Assembly: GCA_026989715.1 (NCBI GenBank)
Contig: JALSIU010000179.1
Span: forward strand, 1-18,418
Reading direction: 5' to 3'
Origin: Methylomonas sp.
GTDB lineage: Bacteria; Pseudomonadota; Gammaproteobacteria; Methylococcales; Methylomonadaceae
Length of the DNA: 18,418 nucleotides
Below, one piece after another: positions 1-7,497 of this stretch. Position 1 is the stretch's first letter. Every line of letters starts with the position of its first letter. The translations under genes were made by a program, and so were the position numbers. Under the pieces are notes generated by a model, which saw only the letters and a program-made list of their open reading frames with translations, searched no databases and was not told the origin of the DNA.

Positions 1-1
1 T

Positions 2-724
2 CTGGATGATGATTTGTTTGTTTTGTATGCGCAACGCATTCAGGATATTGCGAGTGAGCAAGCAAGTGAACACTATGAAATATTGGTGCGCATGCGTGGT
101 GATAATGGACAGGTGATTCCGCCTGGTGCTTTTTTGCCTGCCGCTGAGCGTTTTGGTCTGATAGTCAATTTGGATCGTTGGGTTATTCAGAATACATTTG
201 CTATGTTGGCTCGGCATATTAGCGAGGAGTCCTCATTGGAAGGTGCTATTTTTTCAATTAATTTATCTGGAGCAACATTAACGGATGAAAGTTTGTTGTC
301 GGATGTTATTGATTTATTTACAAATTCTCCCGTGTTGCCACAAACAATCTGTTTTGAAATTACTGAAACGGCAGCTATTGCCAATTTAACACAGGCAACC
401 CAGTTTTTAACCCATATTCAAAATATTGGTTGTAAAGTGGCTTTGGATGATTTTGGTAGTGGATTATCCTCTTTTGCTTATTTAAAGGCATTACCGATTG
501 ATTATTTAAAAATAGATGGGCAATTTGTCAAGGATATTGGTTCTGATTCGGTGGATCGCGCTTTTGTAGAAGCCATCAATAAAATCGGCCATGTTATGGA
601 GTTACAGACGATTGCTGAATATGTAGAGGATATGCAGATTTTAAATATTTTAAAGACCATGCGGGTTGACTATGCGCAAGGATATGGTGTGCATAAGCCT
701 TGCCCTCTGATCGAGATTTTATAA
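2..724 (+). CDS. EAL-domain cyclic-di-GMP phosphodiesterase, C-terminal part (5' end outside window)
   Basis: The frame is open from base 2, where it reads L-D-D-D-L-F-V-L-Y-A-Q-R-I, the usual entry into an EAL domain, so the TTG at 14 is not a real start and the gene continues to the left. EAL domains hydrolyse cyclic di-GMP to pGpG. Visible hallmark residues in order: E-I-L-V-R (the ExLxR signature with I in place of A), S-I-N-L-S, F-E-I-T-E-T, the D-D-F-G-S-G loop, Y-L-K-I-D, T-I-A-E-Y-V-E and A-Q-G-Y-G. All metal and catalytic positions I can place are filled, so the domain is probably active. A GGDEF and sensory domains probably lie upstream but cannot be seen. About 240 residues are inside the window. 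It ends 78 bases before sufR, which has its own promoter signals, so the two are probably not co-regulated. Confidence 0.92.
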   Translation: MDDDLFVLYAQRIQDIASEQASEHYEILVRMRGDNGQVIPPGAFLPAAERFGLIVNLDRWVIQNTFAMLARHISEESSLEGAIFSINLSGATLTDESLLSDVIDLFTNSPVLPQTICFEITETAAIANLTQATQFLTHIQNIGCKVALDDFGSGLSSFAYLKALPIDYLKIDGQFVKDIGSDSVDRAFVEAINKIGHVMELQTIAEYVEDMQILNILKTMRVDYAQGYGVHKPCPLIEIL

Positions 725-750
725 CAAGTAAAAAAATAATAACCAAGCTA

Positions 751-779
751 TTTACTATGGAATTAAATAGGACTAAAAT
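751..779 (+). promoter_or_regulatory. candidate sigma-70 promoter of the suf operon
   Basis: A -35-like TTTACT (751-756) and a -10-like TAAAAT (774-779, five of six consensus bases) are separated by exactly 17 bases in the 78-base gap between the EAL gene and sufR. Transcription would start near 786, giving a very short leader that holds only the ribosome binding site. The prediction is from sequence only; the spacing and the overlapping inverted repeat make it more likely than a random AT-rich match. Confidence 0.5.
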
Positions 780-787
780 AGTCCCTA
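768..787. promoter_or_regulatory. inverted repeat overlapping the suf -10 box, candidate SufR operator
   Basis: The perfect dyad GGACT-AAAAT-AGTCC (770-784) extends outward almost symmetrically (TA before, CTA after). It covers the predicted -10 element and reaches the presumed start of transcription, just ahead of the sufR ribosome binding site. Rrf2-family regulators bind such dyads as dimers and commonly repress their own operon. That SufR binds here is inferred from position and symmetry; the site is not a textbook match to the E. coli IscR motifs. Confidence 0.5.
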
Positions 788-802
788 ATAAAAGGAGTGG
801 AC

Positions 803-1252
803 ATGTTACGTTTGGGAAAATTAACCGATTACGCTACTGTGATATTAAGTTTTATGGCGAAAAGTCAATGGCAAGTCCATGCGACTTTAGAGATTGCTAA
901 TGCGACCGGCATTGCTAAGCCTACGGTGAGTAAAATTTTGAAGCTTTTGGTTAAGGCGCAAGTGCTTAGTTCTACTCGTGGGGCAAAAGGCGGGTATGCT
1001 TTGTTGCAAGCACCTGAAAAGATAACGGTTGCCAGTGTTATTACGGCCGTAGAAGGCCCTATATCCCTCACTGAGTGCAGTCATTTGGAACATAGTTGCG
1101 AACAGGTTGCAGGTTGTCAAATAGGCAATAACTGGCGATTAGTTAATCAAACCGTACAGCAGGCATTAGAGTCAGTGACTTTGGCGGATATGATGTTGCC
1201 CGTTGCCGCTCCTCAAGAAATTACTGTGCCGGTGGCCAGTTTATATCGTTAA
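803..1252 (+). CDS. sufR: SufR, Rrf2-family Fe-S-dependent regulator of the suf operon
   Basis: This 149-residue protein is an Rrf2-family transcription factor of the SUF-associated kind. The N-terminal half is a winged helix (L-T-D-Y-A near the start, then T-V-S-K-I-L recognition helix and the wing G-A-K-G-G-Y at about 58-63). The family binds a Fe-S cluster through three cysteines; here they are Cys92, Cys99 and Cys105, spaced C-x6-C-x5-C, one residue longer in the first gap than the C-x5-C-x5-C of E. coli IscR. The start is the ATG at 803 because AAAGGAG (791-797) sits 5 bases upstream; the in-frame GTG at 797 lies inside that binding site. It is followed after 25 bases by sufB. Its expected role is to sense cluster sufficiency and repress the operon, including its own gene. 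The role is inferred from family and position. Confidence 0.9.
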   Translation: MLRLGKLTDYATVILSFMAKSQWQVHATLEIANATGIAKPTVSKILKLLVKAQVLSSTRGAKGGYALLQAPEKITVASVITAVEGPISLTECSHLEHSCEQVAGCQIGNNWRLVNQTVQQALESVTLADMMLPVAAPQEITVPVASLYR

Positions 1253-1277
1253 TCCTTATTTATATTTAAGAGTCATT

Positions 1278-2726
1278 ATGTCAGCAAGTGCACAAGAAAT
1301 TGAAAACCTAATCGGTCAAGAATACAAAGACGGATTTGTGACTGAATTAGAGGTCGATACGTTTCCGCCCGGTTTGGATGAAGAGGTGATTGCCAAGCTC
1401 TCTGCCATTAAGGGTGAGCCTGCTTTTATGTTGGAATATCGCCTAAAAGCATTTCGGCATTGGCAGACGATGCCCGAGCCAAATTGGGCGCAACTTAATA
1501 TAGAACCGATTGATTATCAGGCTATTAGCTATTATTCGGCACCTAAAAAAGATGCAGATAAACCGCAAAGTTTAGATGAAGTTGACCCTGTATTATTGGA
1601 TACTTATAAAAAGCTGGGTATTCCATTAGATGAGCAGGAACGCTTAGCGGGTGTGGCTGTTGATGCGGTATTTGATAGTGTATCCGTGGCAACGACTTTT
1701 AAGGGAAAGTTAAAAGATGCAGGGGTTATTTTTTGCCCTATTTCCGAAGCCTTGCAAGAATACCCTGAATTGGTAAGGCAGTATTTAGGTACGGTTGTAC
1801 CTGAAACAGATAACTTTTTTGCGGCACTGAATGCGGCCGTTTTTACTGATGGTTCATTTGTTTATATTCCTAAGGGGGTGCGTTGTCCTATGGAGTTATC
1901 GACTTATTTTCGTATCAATGCAGCGAATACCGGGCAGTTTGAGCGTACTTTGATTATTGCCGATGCAGATAGTCATGTGAGTTATTTAGAGGGCTGTACG
2001 GCACCGATGCGTGATGAGAATCAGTTACACGCGGCAGTTGTGGAATTGGTTGCATTAGATAATGCTGAGATTAAATACTCGACAGTACAAAACTGGTATC
2101 CGGGGGACGAAAACGGGGTAGGTGGTATTTATAATTTTGTTACCAAACGTGCAGAATGTCGTGGTGCAAACTCTAAAGTCTCATGGACACAAGTCGAAAC
2201 GGGATCAGCCATTACTTGGAAATATCCCAGCTGTGTTTTGCTCGGTGATCATTCAGTTGGGGAATTTTATTCGGTTGCGCTGACTAATAATTATCAGCAA
2301 GCGGATACCGGTACCAAAATGATTCATATTGGTAAAAATACGCGTAGTACCATTATTGCCAAAGGTATTTCAGCAGGACGTTCGCAAAATACATATCGTG
2401 GTTTGGTAAAAGTTGCGAAAAGTGCTGAAAATGCACGTAATTATACGCAGTGTGATTCTTTGTTGGTAGGAGATAAATGTGGCGCACATACGTTTCCTTA
2501 TGTGGAAGTCAAGCAACCTTCAGCACAAGTTGAACATGAAGCAACAACGTCTAAAATCAGTGAAGATCAATTGTTTTTCTGCCAACAGCGTGGCTTATCA
2601 GCAGAAGATGCGGTGTCTATGATTGTAAACGGTTTTTGTAAAACGGTTTTTAAAGAACTGCCGATGGAATTTGCAGTAGAGGCACAAGCCTTGTTAGGGA
2701 TTAGTTTAGAAGGCTCGGTGGGTTAA
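1278..2726 (+). CDS. sufB: SufB, Fe-S cluster assembly scaffold subunit
   Basis: SufB is the main scaffold of the SufBC2D complex in the cytoplasm, where a nascent Fe-S cluster is built. The 482-residue product is close to E. coli SufB (495). Characteristic stretches include G-V-F-F/V-Y-I-P-K-G-V-R-C-P-type sequence at about 200, and the conserved C-D-S-L-L-V-G and C-G-A-H-T-F-P-Y near the end. Cys392 and Cys401 lie there; Cys392 is the probable counterpart of E. coli Cys405, which accepts sulfur, judged by the length difference. E-H-E-A-T-T-S-K follows. The start is the ATG at 1278 (M-S-A-S-A-Q-E-I), 25 bases after sufR. Longer in-frame starts from 1203 would run back inside sufR. Its ribosome binding site is weak (TTAAGAG). 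Next comes an 88-base gap before sufC, long for this operon. Confidence 0.96.
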   Translation: MSASAQEIENLIGQEYKDGFVTELEVDTFPPGLDEEVIAKLSAIKGEPAFMLEYRLKAFRHWQTMPEPNWAQLNIEPIDYQAISYYSAPKKDADKPQSLDEVDPVLLDTYKKLGIPLDEQERLAGVAVDAVFDSVSVATTFKGKLKDAGVIFCPISEALQEYPELVRQYLGTVVPETDNFFAALNAAVFTDGSFVYIPKGVRCPMELSTYFRINAANTGQFERTLIIADADSHVSYLEGCTAPMRDENQLHAAVVELVALDNAEIKYSTVQNWYPGDENGVGGIYNFVTKRAECRGANSKVSWTQVETGSAITWKYPSCVLLGDHSVGEFYSVALTNNYQQADTGTKMIHIGKNTRSTIIAKGISAGRSQNTYRGLVKVAKSAENARNYTQCDSLLVGDKCGAHTFPYVEVKQPSAQVEHEATTSKISEDQLFFCQQRGLSAEDAVSMIVNGFCKTVFKELPMEFAVEAQALLGISLEGSVG

Positions 2727-2738
2727 TTCGGTTATTTC

Positions 2739-2771
2739 AGGACTAAAGAGAATATTTTTTCTTTTGTTCCT
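2739..2771 (+). other. imperfect stem-loop in the sufB-sufC gap
   Basis: The 88-base gap between sufB and sufC can fold: AAAGAGAA (2745-2752) pairs with TTTTCTTT (2757-2764) around a TATT loop, with one G-U pair. An outer AGGA (2739-2742) pairs with TCCT (2768-2771) across a small internal loop. It has no GC core and no T run after it, so it is unlikely to be a terminator. It might be an mRNA processing or stability element. It also contains AGGACTAAA, the same nine bases as the left half of the sufR inverted repeat, possibly by chance. Confidence 0.3.
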
Positions 2772-2814
2772 AGGCAATTCAACGATTAAAAATTAAAATT
2801 AGGTAATAAAACAG

Positions 2815-3564
2815 ATGCTTAGCATAGAAAATCTTCATGTCAGTGTAGGCGATAAGCCTATTCTTAAAGGTCTTAACTTGCAAATTAATGCGGGTGAAGT
2901 GCATGCCATTATGGGGCCAAATGGGGCAGGTAAAAGTACCTTATCGCATGTTTTATCAGGTAAAGCAGGTTATACGGTGACGGCTGGGTCAGCGATTTAT
3001 CAGGGCAAGGACTTATTGGCGATGGAGCCGGAGATGCGGGCACGTGAAGGTGTCTTTTTGGCATTTCAGTATCCTGTTGAGATTCCTGGTGTGAGTAATA
3101 TTTATTTATTAAAAGCCGCTTTGAATGCGATGCGTAAACATAATGATTTGCCTGAAGTGGATGCGATGGATTTTTTGGCATTAGTCAAAGATAAAGTGAA
3201 GTTATTGGAAATGGATGATAAGTTTCTTTATCGTTCGGTAAAGGAAGGTTTTTCGGGCGGCGAGAAAAAACGGAATGAGATTTTGCAAGCCGCGATTTTA
3301 GAGCCTAGTCTCTGTATTTTAGATGAAACAGATTCGGGCTTGGATATTGATGCCTTAAAAGTGGTGGCATCCGGGCTGAATTCTTTGCGTGACCCTGAGC
3401 GTGCTTTTTTGATGATTACGCATTATCAGCGTTTATTGGATTATGTGACACCTGATATTGTCCATGTGTTGGCTGATGGGCAGATTGTGAAAACAGGGGG
3501 AGCTGAACTTGCTTTGGAATTGGAAGCAAAAGGTTATCAATGGCTTGAAGAGCAGGCAGCCTAA
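2815..3564 (+). CDS. sufC: SufC, ABC-type ATPase of the SUF complex
   Basis: SufC is the ATPase that drives conformational change in SufBC2D. The 249-residue length matches the family (E. coli 248). Walker A is G-P-N-G-A-G-K-S-T at residues 34-42 (Lys40). The ABC signature appears as F-S-G-G-E-K-K-R, the SufC-typical variant. The Walker B region is C-I-L-D-E-T-D-S-G-L-D, and the switch histidine lies in I-T-H-Y-Q-R. No membrane segments are present, as expected. The stop codon overlaps the sufD start by one base (TAATG), which suggests translational coupling of the two subunits. Confidence 0.97.
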   Translation: MLSIENLHVSVGDKPILKGLNLQINAGEVHAIMGPNGAGKSTLSHVLSGKAGYTVTAGSAIYQGKDLLAMEPEMRAREGVFLAFQYPVEIPGVSNIYLLKAALNAMRKHNDLPEVDAMDFLALVKDKVKLLEMDDKFLYRSVKEGFSGGEKKRNEILQAAILEPSLCILDETDSGLDIDALKVVASGLNSLRDPERAFLMITHYQRLLDYVTPDIVHVLADGQIVKTGGAELALELEAKGYQWLEEQAA

Positions 3565-4892
3565 TGAGTGCAGAATTAAAAACAAGTCAATATTCGGCAG
3601 CTTATGCCGGTATGAAAGAGAATTTGCCTGGGCAGTCGCTTGCTTGGTTGCAGGCTTTAAGAGCGAATGCTGCACAGCAATTTGCCGACAGCGGCTTCCC
3701 TTCATTAAGAGATGAAGAGTGGCGTTATACCAATGTTGCAGCCATAGAGAAAAAATTATTTGTCCCTGCCGCGGATCGTACCGAAGTGAATGCTGAGATA
3801 TTGGCTGAGGTGCAAGCGCAGTTGTTGGACGGTGTATGGGCTATTGTGCTGGTTGATGGGCATTTTTCTACTCAACTTTCTAGGCTGGAGGGTTTGCCTG
3901 ATGGCGTTGTGGTGGTGGATATGGCAGCTGCGCTAGAGCAACACAGTGATAGTTTAGAGGCGTATTTTGCACAAGCTGTGTCGGATACGGAAAATGGTTT
4001 TGTTGCATTTAATAATGCTTGGTTTAGCGATGGTGTGTTTATGCATGTGCCGGCTAATCAGGTATTGGCTAAGCCTGTGCAAATTTTACATGTTGCGACA
4101 CAAGCAGGTTTCATGGCAAATACGCGCCATATTATGGCTTTGGAAAGCTCAGCACAGGCAACGGTGGTTGAAACCTTTGTCGGTTGTCATGATTCGTATT
4201 GTTCGGCGAGTGTTACGGAAGTTTTTGTTGGTCAAAATGCAAATTTAACACTGTATAAAGTGCAAATGGAGGGTGAGAAAGCCTATCATTTTGGGGGGAC
4301 TTACGTTAAACAGGCACGTGATAGTCATTTTCAACATCATAATTTTGCTTTTGGGGCTTTATTGGCGCGTAGCGATGTGCATACAGACCTTGAAATGGCG
4401 GCAGAGTGTGATTTAAATGGTTTGTGTGTGGGCAGTAAACGACAACATATTGATAATCATACTCGTATTAACCATTTACAGCCGTATGCGAGTAGCCGTG
4501 AATTGTATAAGAATGTTTTAGACCAGCGTGCTCGTGCGGTGTTTCAAGGGCGCGTATGGGTTGCAGAGCAGGCACAAAAAACAGATTCTGATATGCATAA
4601 CCGCAATTTGTTGCTTTCGGCTGATGCTGAAGTGGATACGAAGCCGCAATTAGAAATTTACGCTGATGATGTTAAGTGTGCGCATGGAGTGACTGTGGGG
4701 CAGTTGGATGAAAAATCCATTTTTTATTTGCAATCACGTTGTATGGATACAGACAGTGCAAGAAATATGCTGACCTTTGCTTTTGCAAATGAAATGGTTG
4801 ATAAAGTGAAATTAAAAAACTTGCATGATAAGGTGTTGCAGCAGCTTTTGCTTAGATTCCCACAAGCTGGCATTCAGCAAGATTGGCTATAA
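3564..4892 (+). CDS. sufD: SufD, Fe-S cluster assembly complex subunit
   Basis: SufD pairs with SufB in the SufBC2D scaffold and helps iron entry. The product is 442 residues, slightly longer than E. coli SufD (423). N-terminal features are typical of SufD: F-P-S-L-R-D-E-E-W-R-Y-T-N around residue 50. The C-terminal beta-helix holds K-C-A-H-G-V-T-V-G-Q-L-D, with His374 the likely counterpart of the E. coli residue His360, which is important for cluster formation. The start ATG shares its A with the sufC stop. SufS follows 25 bases later. Confidence 0.95.
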   Translation: MSAELKTSQYSAAYAGMKENLPGQSLAWLQALRANAAQQFADSGFPSLRDEEWRYTNVAAIEKKLFVPAADRTEVNAEILAEVQAQLLDGVWAIVLVDGHFSTQLSRLEGLPDGVVVVDMAAALEQHSDSLEAYFAQAVSDTENGFVAFNNAWFSDGVFMHVPANQVLAKPVQILHVATQAGFMANTRHIMALESSAQATVVETFVGCHDSYCSASVTEVFVGQNANLTLYKVQMEGEKAYHFGGTYVKQARDSHFQHHNFAFGALLARSDVHTDLEMAAECDLNGLCVGSKRQHIDNHTRINHLQPYASSRELYKNVLDQRARAVFQGRVWVAEQAQKTDSDMHNRNLLLSADAEVDTKPQLEIYADDVKCAHGVTVGQLDEKSIFYLQSRCMDTDSARNMLTFAFANEMVDKVKLKNLHDKVLQQLLLRFPQAGIQQDWL

Positions 4893-4917
4893 TTTTAGAT
4901 ATATTTTATAAAACAAT

Positions 4918-6141
4918 ATGACAGATTTTCCCGTTGAAAAAATTCGCGCTGATTTTCCTATTTTACAAGAGAAAATTCGTAATAAGCCGTTAGTTTATTT
5001 GGATAATGCGGCTAGTTGCCAAAAACCACAGCAAGTGATTGATAGTATTGTGCACTTGTACAGTCATGAGTATGCAAATGTGCATCGTGGCGTGCATACT
5101 TTAAGCGTGAAAGCAACGGATCGCTATGAAGGTGCGCGTGAAAAAGTACAGCAATTTATTAATGCGCAAAGCACCAAAGAAATTATTTTTGTGCGTGGGG
5201 CAACCGAGGCAATTAACTTAATAGCACAGACCTTTGCGAAGGAAAATATTAAAGCAGGCGATGAAATTTTGATTACTGCGATGGAGCATCACTCTAATAT
5301 TGTGCCGTGGCAGATGTTATGTGAGCAAACGGGAGCAGTGTTAAAAGTAGCACCGATTAATTTGCAAGGTGAGTTGATTTATGCAGAATTTGAGAACTTA
5401 CTGACAGATAAAACTAAGTTAGTATCGGTTGTACATATGTCCAATGCATTGGGTACAGTGAATCCTGTCGAAAAAATAATTGCGGCGGCGAAAGCTAAGA
5501 AAATACCTGTTTTATTGGATGGTGCGCAAGCGATTCCGCATATGTCGGTCGATGTACAGGCTTTAGGTTGTGATTTTTATGTGTTTTCAGGACATAAACT
5601 CTACGCGCCTTCCGGTATTGGCGTGTTATACGGTAAACAGGCTTTATTAGAGGCGATGCCGCCTTATCAAGGTGGCGGCGATATGATTCGCAAAGTGACT
5701 TTTGAGGAAACGGAATATAATAGCTTGCCGTATAAATTTGAAGCAGGTACGCCTAATATTGCTGATGTGGTTGGTTTAGGCGCGGCTATTGATTATCTTA
5801 ATACAATAGGGATGGAGCGTATTGCCGCATATGAAGCAGAGCTATTGGATTATGCCACAGAAAAAGCAAAACAAATTCAAGGTTTAAGAATTATTGGTGA
5901 AGCCGGCGCAAAAGGAGCTATTTTATCATTTGTTTTAGATAAAATTCATCCGCATGATATTGGTACGATGTTGGATAGTCTTGGTATTGCGATTCGTGCG
6001 GGGCATCATTGTGCTATGCCGGTGATGGACTTTTTTGAGGTACCTGCAACGGCGCGTGCGTCTTTTGCTATGTATAACACTAAAGAAGAGGTCGATATAT
6101 TAATGGCGGGCATTGCAGATTTAATTGAAATTTTTGGTTAA
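4918..6141 (+). CDS. sufS: SufS, group II cysteine desulfurase
   Basis: SufS is a PLP enzyme that converts cysteine to alanine and holds the sulfur as a persulfide for cluster assembly. At 407 residues it matches E. coli SufS (406). The PLP-binding lysine is Lys227 in S-G-H-K-L-Y, and the sulfur-carrying cysteine is Cys365 in R-A-G-H-H-C-A-M-P, one position off the E. coli numbering (226 and 364). The short loop around the cysteine marks group II (SufS/CsdA type), not IscS. The partner acceptor in this operon is SufU, not SufE. No clear ribosome binding site is visible before the ATG (sequence ATAAAACAAT), so translation may depend on coupling with sufD 25 bases upstream. Confidence 0.96.
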   Translation: MTDFPVEKIRADFPILQEKIRNKPLVYLDNAASCQKPQQVIDSIVHLYSHEYANVHRGVHTLSVKATDRYEGAREKVQQFINAQSTKEIIFVRGATEAINLIAQTFAKENIKAGDEILITAMEHHSNIVPWQMLCEQTGAVLKVAPINLQGELIYAEFENLLTDKTKLVSVVHMSNALGTVNPVEKIIAAAKAKKIPVLLDGAQAIPHMSVDVQALGCDFYVFSGHKLYAPSGIGVLYGKQALLEAMPPYQGGGDMIRKVTFEETEYNSLPYKFEAGTPNIADVVGLGAAIDYLNTIGMERIAAYEAELLDYATEKAKQIQGLRIIGEAGAKGAILSFVLDKIHPHDIGTMLDSLGIAIRAGHHCAMPVMDFFEVPATARASFAMYNTKEEVDILMAGIADLIEIFG

Positions 6142-6237
6142 ATCAGCAACATTAAAATATCACCCTTATCTGGTTTTGGCAGGTTTTTGTACTATGTCGG
6201 CGGATAGAATTTTTTCTAAGAATAAATTGAGAATAAT
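6142..6237 (+). other. 96-base intergenic gap between sufS and sufU
   Basis: This is the largest gap inside the suf operon. I see no convincing promoter: a TTGGCA at 6176-6181 has no suitable -10 at normal spacing. I also see no terminator. A short palindrome, AGAATTTTTTCT (6206-6217), is the only structure. The sufU ribosome binding site is weak. Confidence 0.3.
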
Positions 6238-6690
6238 ATGTTTGATGATTTGCGCGACCTCTATCAAGAGGTCATATTTGACCATAATAGAAACCCTCGT
6301 AATTTCCATGTTATGGAAGCTGCCGATCGTAAAGTGGAAGGATTTAACCCCTTATGTGGTGACCGCCTAACGCTGTTTTTGAAAATGGATGGCGATAAGA
6401 TTATTGATGCGAGCTTTCAAGGGTCGGGCTGTGCGATTTCAACGGCATCGGTTTCTTTGATGACTGAAATTGTTAAAGGTAAGACCGAGGCAGAAGCGGA
6501 GGCTCTGTTTACGCAGTTTCATGAAATGACCACAGGCAAAGAAGAAGAGATTAATCTTGAGGCTATTGGTAAATTAGCTGTTTTGGCGGGTGTACGTGAA
6601 TATCCTGCTCGGGTTAAATGCGCCACTTTAGCTTGGCATACATTAGATGCAGCCTTAAAAAATGAGCAAGACTCCATTTCGACTGAATAA
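6238..6690 (+). CDS. sufU: SufU-type sulfur acceptor / Fe-S assembly protein
   Basis: The 150-residue protein has the IscU fold signature with three cysteines: Cys40 in P-L-C-G-D, Cys65 in G-S-G-C-A-I-S and Cys128 in R-V-K-C-A-T-L-A. That spacing matches SufU of Bacillus subtilis (41, 66, 128), including the extra stretch between the second and third cysteines that IscU lacks. It also lacks the L-P-P-V-K motif through which IscU meets the HscA chaperone. In known systems SufU binds zinc and takes persulfide sulfur from SufS by ligand swapping. Here it stands where E. coli has sufE, and neither SufE nor SufA is in the window. Assignment to SufU over IscU is strong from motifs; its role as acceptor for this SufS is inferred. 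Confidence 0.9.
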   Translation: MFDDLRDLYQEVIFDHNRNPRNFHVMEAADRKVEGFNPLCGDRLTLFLKMDGDKIIDASFQGSGCAISTASVSLMTEIVKGKTEAEAEALFTQFHEMTTGKEEEINLEAIGKLAVLAGVREYPARVKCATLAWHTLDAALKNEQDSISTE

Positions 6691-6713
6691 GTAGTATAAG
6701 GTGCTGGTAGTTG

Positions 6714-7481
6714 ATGCAGTCTTATAGAGGAAAGCTGGCCGTCTTGCATGGTGAGCAAACTGATTTGCAGTTATCGCAGGCGTTAGCGGTGCGTTTAGGC
6801 GTGCCACTGTATCACTCGGTTGATAAATTGACACCAGAGTTATTTTTTTTAAGTTGGCGAGAAGGCTGCCTAAAGTTATTGGATAAAGAGCTGCTTAAAA
6901 AAGGAGGCTTGAGTGTTGATATACAGCCCAGACAGGGCGAGCAACGCTCATGGCCGGCACCCAAAGAGGGCGCGCTAGCACAGGCTGTGGGACGAAAAAC
7001 CAAGACGGTCGTCGATGCAACCACAGGCTGGGCGCAAGATAGTTTACATTTGTTTCGTATGGGCTATGATTTGCGTTGTATCGAGCGTTCGCCTGTGATG
7101 CTGGAATTATTGACGGATGCTTTTTTGCGGCTAAGCAAACTAGATTGGGTGATGCAGTTGTCTTTATCTGTGCCGGTGTTATTGGCTGGTAATGCGATTG
7201 ATATTTTACCGCAATTGCAATTTGCACCTGATTGCATTTATATTGATCCTATGTTTCCTCCAAAGCGTAAAAAGTCGGCTTTACCGAAAAAATCAATGCT
7301 GATTTTGCGTGATTTACTGGGTGATGATATTGATAGAGAACTGTTATTTGATGTCGCATGGCAGGCAACGGCTAAAAAAGTCGTGGTGAAAAGCCCTGAC
7401 TATGCGCCACCCTTAGGAGGAAAACCGAGTATGAGTTTTAAGAGCAAACTGCTCAGATATGATGTGTATGTAAAAAATTAA
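6714..7481 (+). CDS. rsmJ: RsmJ, 16S rRNA (guanine-N2) methyltransferase
   Basis: RsmJ methylates G1516 of 16S rRNA with S-adenosylmethionine. The family is recognised by Y-I-D-P-M-F-P near residue 180, the lysine-rich stretch K-R-K-K-S-A-L-P-K-K-S-M just after it, and V-V-V-K-S-P-D-Y-A-P-P-L in the C-terminal part. The SAM-binding loop reads V-D-A-T-T-G-W-A-Q-D-S, whereas E. coli has D-A-T-A-G-L-G-R-D, so the glycine-rich part is altered. I chose the ATG at 6714 (255 residues), 10 bases after AAGGTG; the TTG directly before it is an alternative. It starts 23 bases after sufU and ends 16 bases before the Rieske gene, so it is apparently carried in the suf transcript. Confidence 0.88.
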   Translation: MQSYRGKLAVLHGEQTDLQLSQALAVRLGVPLYHSVDKLTPELFFLSWREGCLKLLDKELLKKGGLSVDIQPRQGEQRSWPAPKEGALAQAVGRKTKTVVDATTGWAQDSLHLFRMGYDLRCIERSPVMLELLTDAFLRLSKLDWVMQLSLSVPVLLAGNAIDILPQLQFAPDCIYIDPMFPPKRKKSALPKKSMLILRDLLGDDIDRELLFDVAWQATAKKVVVKSPDYAPPLGGKPSMSFKSKLLRYDVYVKN

Positions 7482-7497
7482 AGATGGAAGGAATGTG

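Noticed and set aside
6125..6370. Plus-strand open frame spanning the sufS-sufU gap
   Set aside because: It overlaps the ends of both sufS and sufU in another frame and has no recognisable sequence or good start signal.
6238..6690. Annotation as IscU of the isc system
   Set aside because: Cysteine spacing matches SufU, the L-P-P-V-K chaperone motif is missing, and there is no hscA, hscB or iscS in the neighbourhood.
6895..7227. 110-codon open frame on the minus strand inside rsmJ
   Set aside because: It is antisense to a gene with strong family motifs, has no ribosome binding site of note, and its sequence resembles no family I know.
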